Below the pieces are notes generated by a model. The model ran no database searches. It worked only from the letters and a program-made list of their open reading frames with translations, and was not told where the DNA came from. DNA of 64,000 bases from Bacillota bacterium. GTDB lineage: Bacteria; Bacillota; Clostridia; Lachnospirales; Lachnospiraceae. Positions 33,997-42,789 of the stretch are shown one piece after another. The stretch is from positions 1 to 64,000 of the forward strand of contig JAEZKL010000013.1 of the NCBI GenBank assembly GCA_023415475.1. The letters run 5' to 3'. The position numbers and the translations under genes were made by a program. Positions within the stretch are counted from its first letter, which is position 1; the number at the start of each line of letters is the position of its first letter.

Positions 33997-35907
33997 ATGT
34001 ATGCTATTTCAGTATTAGTCTTATTCCCAATCATAGCGGCGCTTCTGATCAGAATAGTTAAGAAGGAACCGATCAGGGATATGATTGTAAGAATCAGTGC
34101 AGTGATAACTGCCGCTATAACCTTGGCTGTAGTCTTCCTGTACTTCAATAAGGGGATATCCTTTCAATTCCCGCATGAGGAAATCATCGATTACATAATC
34201 GCATTCCTCGAAGGTGCTATCGCTTTATTCATTATCATTATCGGTATTAAAAACAAGAAATATGTTGTATCTGTTTTTTCGGCCATTCAAACACCTTTAA
34301 TTCTGTGGTTTGAGTTCTCGCAAAAGCACGATATAGAGATCACAAACAGTATCGTATTTGATAAGCTGACCGCCATTATGGTATTGATCATTGGCATTGT
34401 CGGTGGCTTAATTTGCATTTATGCCATCGGCTATATGAAATGGTATCATTATCATCATACGGACTATCCGGTCAGGAAGAACTTCTTTTTTTCAATATTA
34501 TTTCTTTTTCTGGCAGCCATGTTTGGGTTGGTTCTTAGCAACAATCTTACCTGGATGTATTTCTGCTGGGAGATAACTACTCTTTGCTCGTTCTTATTGA
34601 TCGGCTACACGAAGAATAAAGACGCAAAGAAGAATTCCTTCCGTGCACTGGCAATTAATCTTGGGGGCGGATTGGCTTTTGCATTGGCAATCGTCTTCAT
34701 TGGTATGAATTTTAAGACACTGGAATTATCTGTCCTCATTGACATGAAGCCGGAAGCAATGGTTTTGATCCCGGTGTTCTTATTATCGTTTGCCGCATTG
34801 ACAAAGTCAGCCCAGCTGCCGTTTTCATCCTGGCTGCTTGGTGCAATGGTCGCACCTACTCCTTCTTCCGCACTATTGCATTCGGCAACTATGGTAAAAG
34901 CAGGAGTATATCTGATTATTCGCCTGGCGCCACTGCTTGGTAATACTTCCGTGGGCAGGATTGTAACCTTGGTAGGAGGAGTGACCTTCTTAGCCTGTTC
35001 CCTGATGGCTATTTCTCAGAGTGATGCGAAGAAAATACTTGCTTATTCTACTCTTGCTAACCTTGGCTTAATTGTAATTTGTGCTAGCATTGGAACTCAG
35101 GAATCACTATGGGCAGCCATATTACTGGTAATATTTCATTCCGTGTCAAAATCACTCCTGTTCATCTGCGTCGGTTCCATCGAGCATCAGATCGGTAGCC
35201 GAAACGTAGAAGATATGGATATCTTACTTGACGTATCAAGGAAGCTATCCCTTTATATGATGATCGGTATTGCAGGAATGTTTCTTGCTCCCTTTGGTAT
35301 GCTGATCTCCAAATGGGTTGCAATGAAAGCCTTTATTGACTCGGATAACATATTGATTGTCATTATACTTGCTTATGGTAGTGCAGCAACCTTATTTTAT
35401 TGGTCGAAATGGATGGGTAAGCTGGTATCGAATGCAAATGTGAAAAACCATGTGAAGCAAAGCTTCCGTAAGGACGAGGAGATACCCATCACCATACATG
35501 CAATCCTCGTGGTATTATCCTGCTTCGGTTTTCCTTTGATTTCAAAGTATGCATTGATTCCTTTTTTGACGCATATGTTTCATACCGAGGCATTGGTACC
35601 AATCGGAACCAATGATGTTAAGATTATGCTTTATATGCTCAGTGCCTTACTGATCCTACCGATCAGCTTTATACCTATTTATAAGGGAGATAAACGCCGT
35701 AGGGTTCCGATGTATATGGCAGGGCAGAATGTAGGCGATAATGAGCAGTTCCATGCCGCTATGGGGGTGACCCGTAAGGTAGAACTCCGCAATTGGTACA
35801 TGGAAAGCTATTTTGGTGTTAAGAGACTTACGCTGTGGAGTAATCTGATTTCGATCGGAATTCTCTGTGCCGGTGTAATACTTCTGATTGGAGGCTTAGC
35901 AGCGTAA
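33997..35907 (+). CDS. echA: Ech hydrogenase subunit A (NuoL-like ion pump)
   Basis: The ATG at 33997 is chosen because AAGGTGA ends 7 nt before it; a GTG two codons upstream lies too close. The 636-residue polytopic protein has about 16 helices and the proton-antiporter core (AALTKSAQLPFSSWLLGAMV, APTPSSALLHSATMVKAGVY), including the conserved lysines and the helix-breaking PTPSSAL segment. It is homologous to NuoL/MrpA and is thought to move H+ or Na+ as electrons pass from ferredoxin to H+. It is the first gene of the operon, and its stop overlaps the echB start by one base. Confidence 0.92.
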   Translation: MYAISVLVLFPIIAALLIRIVKKEPIRDMIVRISAVITAAITLAVVFLYFNKGISFQFPHEEIIDYIIAFLEGAIALFIIIIGIKNKKYVVSVFSAIQTPLILWFEFSQKHDIEITNSIVFDKLTAIMVLIIGIVGGLICIYAIGYMKWYHYHHTDYPVRKNFFFSILFLFLAAMFGLVLSNNLTWMYFCWEITTLCSFLLIGYTKNKDAKKNSFRALAINLGGGLAFALAIVFIGMNFKTLELSVLIDMKPEAMVLIPVFLLSFAALTKSAQLPFSSWLLGAMVAPTPSSALLHSATMVKAGVYLIIRLAPLLGNTSVGRIVTLVGGVTFLACSLMAISQSDAKKILAYSTLANLGLIVICASIGTQESLWAAILLVIFHSVSKSLLFICVGSIEHQIGSRNVEDMDILLDVSRKLSLYMMIGIAGMFLAPFGMLISKWVAMKAFIDSDNILIVIILAYGSAATLFYWSKWMGKLVSNANVKNHVKQSFRKDEEIPITIHAILVVLSCFGFPLISKYALIPFLTHMFHTEALVPIGTNDVKIMLYMLSALLILPISFIPIYKGDKRRRVPMYMAGQNVGDNEQFHAAMGVTRKVELRNWYMESYFGVKRLTLWSNLISIGILCAGVILLIGGLAA

Positions 35908-36767
35908 TGAATATAATAATGAACATTGGATTTGTAATAGCAGCTCCCTTTGTCGGTGGTCTGCTGACCGGTATCGATCGAATTATTACGGCAAGAATGC
36001 AGGGAAGACAGGGCCCGCCAGTATTGCAGCCTTTCTATGATGTGATGAAGCTGGTTCAGAAGGAATCCATCGAAGTAAATTCGATGCATCGATTTTTCGT
36101 TTATATCTCCTTGGTTTTTGCGATCTTTGCAACAGCCATCCTACTGACCGGAGGAGATATATTACTAGCAGTATTCGCTTTGACCCTTGGTTCGATCTTT
36201 TTTGTACTCGGAGGTTATGCCTCCAATTCGCCCTATAGTATTATAGGCTCCGAGAGAGAGCTATTACAGATTATGTCCTATGAGCCGATGGTACTGTTAG
36301 CCTGTGTTGGCCTTTATTATGCGGATAGCAGCTTCTTTGTAAAGGATATTATCAGTAACTCGGTTCCCGCAATTGTATATCTTCCCGGCGTATTTCTGGG
36401 CTTGGTGTTCATTATCACCTTTAAGCTTCGTAAATCGCCCTTTGATCTAAGCATGTCTCATCACGGACATCAGGAGATCGTTAAGGGGATTACCACGGAG
36501 TATTCCGGCAGGGATCTGGCAGTAATTGAAGTGACCCACTGGTTTGAAGTGATTTTTACTTTAACTCTTGTTTATATATTTTTTGCTACAAAAGCACCAA
36601 TCAGTCATGTGTTTGCGGTGTTAGCCTGTGGCTTGGTATACCTTCTGGAAATCATCATCGATAATGCATTTGCCAGATTAAAATGGCAGCAAGCCTTTAC
36701 CTCAGCCTGGATTATAACCGGAACAATGGGAATTCTTAACTTATTGATTTTATCTTATTTCAGATAA
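35907..36767 (+). CDS. echB: Ech hydrogenase subunit B (NuoH-like)
   Basis: A 286-residue membrane protein with about eight helices. The family signatures are ARMQGRQGPPVLQPFYDVMK after helix 1 and the loop GSERELLQIMSYEPM, equivalent to the quinone-proximal loop of NuoH. KLRKSPFDLSMSHHGHQEI corresponds to the conserved cytoplasmic loop near the large subunit. It joins the membrane arm to the EchCE hydrogenase module. Its start overlaps echA (TAATG). About 150 nt of tandem hairpins separate it from echC. Confidence 0.93.
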   Translation: MNIIMNIGFVIAAPFVGGLLTGIDRIITARMQGRQGPPVLQPFYDVMKLVQKESIEVNSMHRFFVYISLVFAIFATAILLTGGDILLAVFALTLGSIFFVLGGYASNSPYSIIGSERELLQIMSYEPMVLLACVGLYYADSSFFVKDIISNSVPAIVYLPGVFLGLVFIITFKLRKSPFDLSMSHHGHQEIVKGITTEYSGRDLAVIEVTHWFEVIFTLTLVYIFFATKAPISHVFAVLACGLVYLLEIIIDNAFARLKWQQAFTSAWIITGTMGILNLLILSYFR

Positions 36768-36793
36768 AACGTAATATAGTAATCAATATAATT

Positions 36794-36887
36794 TGCGCGA
36801 ACGCGCACATGCGAATAATGCCTGCAAGCAGGCATCGGAGAAGCTCGCATAGCGTGCTTCTTCCGGTATAGAGTAGACGGAAGATGT
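36794..36887. repeat. Cluster of hairpin modules between echB and echC
   Basis: Four hairpins in series: TGCGCG-AA-CGCGCA (36794-36807), ATGCCTGC-AA-GCAGGCAT (36818-36835), CGGAGAAGC/GCTTCTTCCG with loop TCGCATAGCGT (36836-36864), and GACGGA/TCCGCC (about 36869-36887). None has a terminal T-run, and the operon continues, so they are unlikely to be simple terminators; they may be RNA-processing or stability elements. Confidence 0.75.
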
Positions 36888-36914
36888 GTCCGCCTTTATG
36901 GATTGGAGTCAATT

Positions 36915-37379
36915 ATGAAATTTGTTAAAAAATCACCATGGATACTTCACTATGACGGATCAAGCTGTAATGGATGTGATATTGAGGTATTAGCCTGCCT
37001 AACACCCTTATATGATGTGGAACGGTTTGGAATTATTAATACCGGTAATCCAAAGCACGCAGATATTTTGTTGATTACCGGAAGCGTGAACGAGCAGAAC
37101 ATACCGGTAGTTAAGCAGCTTTATGAACAGATGGCTGAGCCAAAGGTTGTCGTTGCTATAGGTATATGTGCCACCTCGGGAGGAATCTTTGCTGAGTGCT
37201 ACAATGTTGTTGGCGGTGTTGATAAGGTGCTGCCGGTGGATGTATATGTCCCGGGCTGCGCGGCCCGTCCGGAAGCCATCATTGACGGAGTTGTGAAAGC
37301 CTTATCAATTCTGGAGGAGAAACAGGAGTCTTCCCGTAAGAAGTCCGGTAAAAACGTGACCAAGACGGAAACGGCCTAG
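36915..37379 (+). CDS. echC: Ech hydrogenase subunit C (small subunit, NuoB-like)
   Basis: The ATG at 36915 follows TTGGAGTC. The 154-residue protein is the [NiFe] hydrogenase small subunit of the energy-converting type. It binds the proximal [4Fe-4S] cluster through C18 and C21 (SSCNGCDIE), GICATSGG and VPGCAARPEA. It lacks the signal peptide and extra clusters of uptake hydrogenases, so it faces the cytoplasm. It passes electrons from EchF to the Ni-Fe site of EchE. The charged tail (KQESSRKKSGKNVTK) is slightly long. Confidence 0.93.
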   Translation: MKFVKKSPWILHYDGSSCNGCDIEVLACLTPLYDVERFGIINTGNPKHADILLITGSVNEQNIPVVKQLYEQMAEPKVVVAIGICATSGGIFAECYNVVGGVDKVLPVDVYVPGCAARPEAIIDGVVKALSILEEKQESSRKKSGKNVTKTETA

Positions 37380-37387
37380 ACTTAGGA

Positions 37388-37406
37388 GATGGCCCGTAGC
37401 GCCATC
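37388..37406. repeat. GATGGC hairpin before echD ribosome site
   Basis: GATGGC-CCGTAGC-GCCATC is followed directly by ATGGAGGTAAAGT and the echD start. The same layout (GATGGCG ... CGCCAT, then AATGGAGATGAAAT) occurs before the adaptor gene at 25597-25628. Confidence 0.65.
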
Positions 37407-37419
37407 ATGGAGGTAAAGT

Positions 37420-37767
37420 ATGAGTCAACAGATCATCAAAACAATCTCATCAAATGAATTACTGACGGAGGTGCTTCATCTGAAGAATGATGGCTACCGT
37501 CTGGTGGCAATCACCTGTACCTGTAAGGAGGGTATGGAGCTTAGCTATTCCTTTGATAAGAATTACGAATTAATGAATTTACGCATTAACATTGGGTTGG
37601 AGGACGAGATTTCAAGCATCAGCTTTATCTATCCCTTTGCCTTTTTATATGAGAATGAAATCAAGGAGCTATTCGGTGTCCGAATTATGGATATCGCGGT
37701 TGATTTTAATAACTCCTTGTATAAAATACCGGTGAAGACACCATTTCGGAAAGAGGAGGGAGTATAA
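37420..37767 (+). CDS. echD: Ech hydrogenase subunit D (NuoC-like)
   Basis: A 115-residue soluble subunit equivalent to the 30-kDa/NuoC subunit of complex I. Visible features: LKNDGYRLVAITCTCKEG, the acidic strand ISSISFIYPFAFLYENEIKE and the conserved ELFGVRIMDI motif. It is short relative to NuoC, as in other EchD proteins. It packs against EchE. GGAGG precedes the ATG and its stop overlaps the echE start by one base (TAATG). Confidence 0.88.
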   Translation: MSQQIIKTISSNELLTEVLHLKNDGYRLVAITCTCKEGMELSYSFDKNYELMNLRINIGLEDEISSISFIYPFAFLYENEIKELFGVRIMDIAVDFNNSLYKIPVKTPFRKEEGV

Positions 37768-38846
37768 TGGGTAATAGAACAGTAATACCTTTCGGTCCCC
37801 AGCACCCTGTTCTTCCTGAGCCAATTCATCTGGACTTAGTGCTGGAGGATGAGAAGGTTGTTGAAGCAATTCCCCAGATAGGTTATATTCACAGGGGATT
37901 GGAAAAACTGGTTGAGAAGAAGGATTTTCAGCAATATACCTATGTTGCGGAGCGAATCTGTGGTATCTGCTCCTTTATGCATGGCATGGGTTACTGTATG
38001 ACGATTGAGAGCATAATGGAGATCGAGATACCGGATCGTGCCAAATTCCTACGGACTATTTGGGCTGAACTATCCCGTATGCATAGTCACATCATGTGGC
38101 TGGGATTATTAGCCGATGCCTTTGGCTTTGAGAGCCTTTTCATGCAGTCCTGGAAGATCAGGGAGCAGATACTGGATATTTTTGAGGAGACCACAGGCGG
38201 AAGAGTTATCTTCTCTGTCTGTGATATCGGCGGCGTCAGAAAGGATATTTCTTCGGACGTTCTGCAGAAGATCGTTGGTATTCTTACTCAGGTGGAGAAG
38301 GAATTGAAGGCCTTAACTGAGGTTTTCCTTCGTGATACCTCTGTGAAGAGCCGTACCAAGGGCGTTGGCATATTATCAAAGCAGGCAGCCTTTGACCTGG
38401 GCGCAGTAGGACCGATGGCAAGAGCCAGCGGAATTGATATGGATATGAGAACTCAGGGTTATGCCGCTTACGGCAGGTTGAACTTTGCTCCGATTACGGA
38501 TACCAAAGGTGACTGTTATGCGAGAACCAAGGTAAGAATTAAAGAGATCTTCCAGTCCATTGATTTAATCAAGCAATGTGTAGCTTTAATTCCCGAAGGA
38601 GAGATTAAGGTTAAGGTAACCGGTAATCCGAACGGGGAATATTTTACTAGAATAGAACAGCCACGCGGGGAGGTAGTATATTATGCAAAGGGTAATGGCT
38701 CAAAATTCCTTGACCGAATGAGAGTAAGAACACCTACCTTTGCTAATGTGCCTGCATTACTTGAGACCTTGAAGGGGTGTTCACTGGCGGATGTGCCGAT
38801 CTTAATCCTCACGATTGATCCCTGCATCAGCTGTACAGAACGATAA
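37767..38846 (+). CDS. echE: Ech hydrogenase subunit E (large catalytic subunit)
   Basis: A 359-residue [NiFe] large subunit. The nickel-iron site cysteines are in the N-terminal L1 motif ERICGICSFMHG and the C-terminal L2 motif DPCISCTER. FGPQHPVLPEPIHLDL at the N-terminus and QGYAAYGRLNF are characteristic of the NuoD-related group 4 enzymes. The polypeptide ends at the arginine of DPCISCTER, so there is no C-terminal peptide for a maturation protease to remove. It reduces protons with electrons from reduced ferredoxin, or the reverse, in the cytoplasm at the membrane. Confidence 0.95.
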   Translation: MGNRTVIPFGPQHPVLPEPIHLDLVLEDEKVVEAIPQIGYIHRGLEKLVEKKDFQQYTYVAERICGICSFMHGMGYCMTIESIMEIEIPDRAKFLRTIWAELSRMHSHIMWLGLLADAFGFESLFMQSWKIREQILDIFEETTGGRVIFSVCDIGGVRKDISSDVLQKIVGILTQVEKELKALTEVFLRDTSVKSRTKGVGILSKQAAFDLGAVGPMARASGIDMDMRTQGYAAYGRLNFAPITDTKGDCYARTKVRIKEIFQSIDLIKQCVALIPEGEIKVKVTGNPNGEYFTRIEQPRGEVVYYAKGNGSKFLDRMRVRTPTFANVPALLETLKGCSLADVPILILTIDPCISCTER

Positions 38847-38881
38847 TTTGTCGCTGACAGATCAGCGGAATTGAGGTAACT

Positions 38882-39247
38882 ATGTCAATATTAAGTATGA
38901 CCAAAACCCTTTTTAAGAATTTATTTCACGGACCATTTACGGTACAGTATCCTATTCAGAAGAAGGAACATTTCGAACGTACCAGAGGAAGAATTGGGAT
39001 TACGATCGACGATTGTATCTTCTGCAGTATGTGTCAGAGACGCTGCCCCACCGGAGCGATCAAGGTGGATAAGGCGGCTTCCTCCTGGAGTATCGAGCGT
39101 CTGTCCTGCATCCAATGTAATTATTGCAGTGAGGTATGTCCGAAGAAATGTCTTCATATGGAAAATCAATACACAGAACCGTCGTTTGGAAATGTAAGGG
39201 ATGAATATATCAAATGCACGAATACCCAATCACAAAACGAATCATAG
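38882..39247 (+). CDS. echF: Ech hydrogenase subunit F (2[4Fe-4S] ferredoxin)
   Basis: A 121-residue polyferredoxin-like subunit (NuoI-type). Two cluster motifs are visible: CIFCSMCQRRCPTG and CIQCNYCSEVCPKKC. The N-terminal TKTLFKNLFHGPFTVQYP is a typical membrane-proximal helix. It accepts electrons from soluble ferredoxin and feeds EchC. GAGGT precedes the ATG. Its last 34 nt overlap hypA, so the hydrogenase and maturation genes form one translational unit. Confidence 0.93.
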   Translation: MSILSMTKTLFKNLFHGPFTVQYPIQKKEHFERTRGRIGITIDDCIFCSMCQRRCPTGAIKVDKAASSWSIERLSCIQCNYCSEVCPKKCLHMENQYTEPSFGNVRDEYIKCTNTQSQNES

Positions 39248-39552
39248 AAATTGCACAGGAATATGCAACGGCGAATAATGCGGAGGAGGTTAAGGTGATT
39301 AATCTTGTGGTCGGCGATTACAGCGGTTATGTTGCCAGCTCCATCGAGCTCTATTTTGATATTATTGCAGCAGGAAGTCTCTGCGAGAAGGCCAGACTGA
39401 ACATCGAGCGTGTGAAGCCGAAGCTTCGCTGCAGCCAATGCGGAGAATATTTCGAGCGAACGCCCTATTCCTTCGAATGTCCCAGCTGTCAAGGGGAGGG
39501 AAGTCCGACCGAGATAGGGCAGGAATTCTATATTCGGTCCATTGTTATTTAG
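39214..39552 (+). CDS. hypA: Hydrogenase nickel-insertion protein HypA
   Basis: A 112-residue protein beginning MHEYPITKRIIEIAQEYA, with the invariant MHE nickel motif (His2). The zinc site is two CxxC pairs (LRCSQCGEYF and FECPSCQGEG). It delivers Ni2+ to the large-subunit precursor with HypB. It starts inside echF and has no separate strong ribosome site, so translation is probably coupled. Confidence 0.93.
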   Translation: MHEYPITKRIIEIAQEYATANNAEEVKVINLVVGDYSGYVASSIELYFDIIAAGSLCEKARLNIERVKPKLRCSQCGEYFERTPYSFECPSCQGEGSPTEIGQEFYIRSIVI

Positions 39553-39565
39553 TTTGGAGGTTATT

Positions 39566-40216
39566 ATGTCTGAAAATAAAGAAATAGAGATTATGCAATC
39601 GGTGTATGATAAAAACGATGAGGTTGCAGCGAAGATTAATCGAGAGTTAACCACGAAGGGGATCTATGCCATTAATGTAATGGGTGCTCCTGGGGCCGGG
39701 AAAACCACCTCTCTGATCCGAATTATTAAACGCCTCGGTAAGCTTACACCTTATGTAATTGAAGGCGATATTGAAGCGGATTTTGATACAAAGACCTTGC
39801 AAAGTCTGGGTGTTAAGGCAATCCAGATTAATACCGGCGGAGCCTGTCATCTGGATTCTCCATTGATCGGTAATGCAGTGGACGAGCTTAGCCTGAGGGA
39901 CGGTGTATTGTTCATTGAGAACATTGGTAATCTGGTATGTCCGGCGGAATTTATGATCGGTGAGCATGCAAAGATGTTGATTTCCACGGTAACAGAAGGC
40001 AGTGATAAGCCTTATAAGTATCCGCTGGCTTTTGAGAAGGCAGATATTATCTTATTGAATAAATGTGATCTGTTACCATATATCGATTTTGATGAAGAAT
40101 TCTTTATGAAGGGTGTGCGGGCTTTGAATAAAACCGCACCGGTAATCAAGGTATCCGGTAAGACGGAAGAAGGTTTTGATGAAGTAGCAGCATGGATAAA
40201 AGGAAAAGTCAATTAA
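39566..40216 (+). CDS. hypB: Hydrogenase maturation GTPase HypB
   Basis: The ATG at 39566 follows TTGGAGGTTATT. The 216-residue SIMIBI GTPase has the P-loop MGAPGAGKTTSLIRI, the metal-binding G2 region (GGACHLD) and the base-recognition motif LLNKCDLL. It lacks both the N-terminal CxxCGC nickel site and a His-rich stretch, so it has only the low-affinity GTPase-domain site and probably depends on HypA for nickel. It overlaps the assigned hypF start. Confidence 0.93.
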   Translation: MSENKEIEIMQSVYDKNDEVAAKINRELTTKGIYAINVMGAPGAGKTTSLIRIIKRLGKLTPYVIEGDIEADFDTKTLQSLGVKAIQINTGGACHLDSPLIGNAVDELSLRDGVLFIENIGNLVCPAEFMIGEHAKMLISTVTEGSDKPYKYPLAFEKADIILLNKCDLLPYIDFDEEFFMKGVRALNKTAPVIKVSGKTEEGFDEVAAWIKGKVN

Positions 40217-42549
40217 TTACAAATAGAATCATGGTTTATGGAATGGTGCAAGGGGTTGGATTTCGACCCCTTGTTTATCATATTGCCGAAAAGCATGGAA
40301 TAAAGGGTACAGTGCGAAATCTCGGTGGTACGGTAGAGATAATTGCACAAGCCTCGGTGGAAAGAATACAGGATTTTCTGACGGAGCTAACCGGTACAAA
40401 GGAAGGTGCCCATGAGATAATCCGTGTTGAGACAGAACCGGTTTTTTCTGTGGGTTCAGAGGATGAAGGGACGGTTTATGAGAGCTTTATCATCCTTAAC
40501 AGTGGCGCAAATGATGAAATCCGCATCCTGCCCCCGGATCTGCCTGTTTGTGCCCAGTGTGAGAAGGAGTTAGCGGATCCGAAGAATCGAAGGTTTCAGA
40601 ATCCCTTCATCAGCTGCACTGCCTGTGGTCCCCGTTATACGATCATCGATGAGCTTCCCTATGATCGGAATACCACCACGATGGTGGATTTTGATATGTG
40701 TAATTCTTGTGAAGAGGAATACACTTCCTCAGGAAGCAGAAGGCATCATGCTCAAACCATCTCCTGTCATGACTGCGGTCCCTTTCTGATCTATCAGGAT
40801 CTGAAAGAGATCGGAGACGCGGACAAAGAAAAGTACAGAGGAAATAATAAAGTAATAAGTAAGGAAAATGATAAAGACAAAGTTAATTACATAAGAGAAA
40901 AAGCGCTAAGGAAAGCTGTTCAGGTCATACAAGACGGTGGGATCATAGCTGTAAAAGGAATCGGAGGGTATCATTTTGTATGTTCGCCTTTTACGGAGGA
41001 CTCTGTATTGAGCCTCAGGCTTCTCAAAGGCAGAGAAGAAAAACCCTTTGCAGTGATGTTTCCCGATCTGGAGCAGGTCGCAGTCTATTGCGAGGTGTCG
41101 GCGGAGGAACAGAAGCTGCTGCTGTCTGCGGCTAGACCGATTGTATTACTCAATGCAAGGAAGGAGATGGCACCTTCCGTAAATAAGGACAGTATATATA
41201 TTGGAGCCTTTCTTCCCTATACTCCTTTGCAGCTGATGCTGACGAAGGAATGCGGGCCTCTCATTATGACCAGTGCCAATCTCTCCGGACAACCGATCAT
41301 CAAAGAGGATGAGGAGATCCTCAGGTTATCCTCCCCTTATCTTCAGGGAGTTTTATATCATACGAGAAGAATCGTACGCTCCGTGGATGATTCTGTAACC
41401 AGGATCATAGACCATAAACCGCAGATGATCCGAAGAAGCCGAGGATATGCTCCCTATCCGATTTTTTTCGGGGGAGAGTCCTCAGGTGATAGGATGATTT
41501 TCGCTGCAGGCGGAGATCTTAAGGCGGCCTTCTGCCTTTACCGTGAGGGAGCTGCTTTTGTGTCACAATACTTCGGGGATCTGGAGGAGTTATCCGTTAT
41601 AGCGGAATATGAGCGGTCAGTAGAGGATTTAAGAAGCTTATTACAGATTACCCCATCCTTAGCAGTCTGTGATATGCATCCGAATTATCACTCTACGAGA
41701 TTTGCCAAAACACTCGCTTTACCGGTACTTCAGGTACAACATCATCATGCACATATTGCATCGGTTATGGCAGAGCATAACCTGCAGGAAGCAGTCATCG
41801 GAGTTGCTTTTGACGGAACCGGCTATGGTACGGATGGCAATATATGGGGAGGAGAATTTTTCGCATGCGAGGGTGCTGATTTTGAACGAGTGGCTCATTT
41901 GAATTATATTTCGATTCTCGGTGGAGATGAATCAATGAAGGATGCCAGGAAGACGGCAACCTGTTATCTTGCTCAGCTTGGATTAGCGGAGTATATTCGC
42001 GATGAACGGAGTAGCGTGATACAGGCGGCACTGAAGCAGAATATGAATTGTATACAGACCTCAAGCATGGGCAGGTTATTTGATGTGGTCGCATCGATTC
42101 TGGATATCGGACATTATAACCATTATGAAGGAGAATGTGCCACTTTACTGGAGAAGGAAGCAGTACTGGCTCTTAAGCAACAGATAGCTCCGGTCAAGCT
42201 TTCCCTTGCAATTACTCAGAAAGATGAGATAATAGATATCAATATGAAACCCTTATTAGAGCAGCTCTGTCGGTTAAGAGATCAGGAGGATGTACGTGCT
42301 CTTGCCTTGGGCTTTCATAATGCTATTTCAGAAATGATTCGAACGGTTTGTGAACTACTTAGAAGCAGATATTTTCATTCCAGAGTTGTACTCAGCGGAG
42401 GAGTATTTGTGAATAGGGTACTTACGGAAAGAGCCCTCTCAGACTTACGGGACGGAGGGTTTATGATTTATAGAAATATTGCGGTTCCCGCCGGTGATGG
42501 CGGTATCAGCTTAGGACAGACCTATCTGGGTCAAAATTGGTTGCGTTAA
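40192..42549 (+). CDS. hypF: Carbamoyltransferase HypF
   Basis: A 785-residue multidomain protein that makes the cyanide ligand precursor from carbamoyl phosphate and ATP, passing it to HypE. Domains in order: acylphosphatase (MVQGVGFRPLVYHIAEKHG, about 14-100), two zinc fingers with four CxxC pairs (CAQC, CTAC, CNSC, CHDC, about 118-195), a YrdC-like domain (VKGIGGYHFVCSPFTED ... MTSANLSGQP, about 230-410) and a Kae1-like C-terminal domain (QVQHHHAHIASVMAEH, about 510-520). A charged insertion (DADKEKYRGNNKVISKENDK) lies between the second zinc finger and YrdC. The start overlaps hypB by 25 nt; an internal ATG at 40231 is an alternative. Confidence 0.95.
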   Translation: MDKRKSQLITNRIMVYGMVQGVGFRPLVYHIAEKHGIKGTVRNLGGTVEIIAQASVERIQDFLTELTGTKEGAHEIIRVETEPVFSVGSEDEGTVYESFIILNSGANDEIRILPPDLPVCAQCEKELADPKNRRFQNPFISCTACGPRYTIIDELPYDRNTTTMVDFDMCNSCEEEYTSSGSRRHHAQTISCHDCGPFLIYQDLKEIGDADKEKYRGNNKVISKENDKDKVNYIREKALRKAVQVIQDGGIIAVKGIGGYHFVCSPFTEDSVLSLRLLKGREEKPFAVMFPDLEQVAVYCEVSAEEQKLLLSAARPIVLLNARKEMAPSVNKDSIYIGAFLPYTPLQLMLTKECGPLIMTSANLSGQPIIKEDEEILRLSSPYLQGVLYHTRRIVRSVDDSVTRIIDHKPQMIRRSRGYAPYPIFFGGESSGDRMIFAAGGDLKAAFCLYREGAAFVSQYFGDLEELSVIAEYERSVEDLRSLLQITPSLAVCDMHPNYHSTRFAKTLALPVLQVQHHHAHIASVMAEHNLQEAVIGVAFDGTGYGTDGNIWGGEFFACEGADFERVAHLNYISILGGDESMKDARKTATCYLAQLGLAEYIRDERSSVIQAALKQNMNCIQTSSMGRLFDVVASILDIGHYNHYEGECATLLEKEAVLALKQQIAPVKLSLAITQKDEIIDINMKPLLEQLCRLRDQEDVRALALGFHNAISEMIRTVCELLRSRYFHSRVVLSGGVFVNRVLTERALSDLRDGGFMIYRNIAVPAGDGGISLGQTYLGQNWLR

Positions 42550-42575
42550 GTTAGATAGAAAGAAGAGGTTTAGAG

Positions 42576-42788
42576 ATGTGCGTAGCAGTACCGGGAAAGG
42601 TTATCGAAATCAGTGGTAATACAGCAAGGATCAATGTAATGGGAAATGTAACAGAAGCGGATATCAGATTGGTATCGGCAAAGCCCGGAGATTATGTTCT
42701 GCTTCATGCAGGATGTGTATTAGAGGTTATGAAGAAGGACGCTGCCGAGGAGCTTCTGGAGCTGTTTCAGGAATTGGGAGAGCAATAG
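42576..42788 (+). CDS. hypC: Hydrogenase assembly chaperone HypC
   Basis: A 70-residue protein starting MCVAVPGKVIEISGN. The invariant Cys2, exposed after Met removal, holds the Fe(CN)2CO group with HypD. The second conserved motif, KPGDYVLLHAGCVLEVM, is intact. AGAGGTTTAG precedes the ATG and the gene ends 1 nt before hypD. Confidence 0.95.
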   Translation: MCVAVPGKVIEISGNTARINVMGNVTEADIRLVSAKPGDYVLLHAGCVLEVMKKDAAEELLELFQELGEQ

Positions 42789-42789
42789 T

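Noticed and set aside
36768..36914. Terminator splitting the ech operon
   Set aside because: The hairpins lack T-runs and echC-F must be co-expressed with echAB; no promoter is seen before echC.
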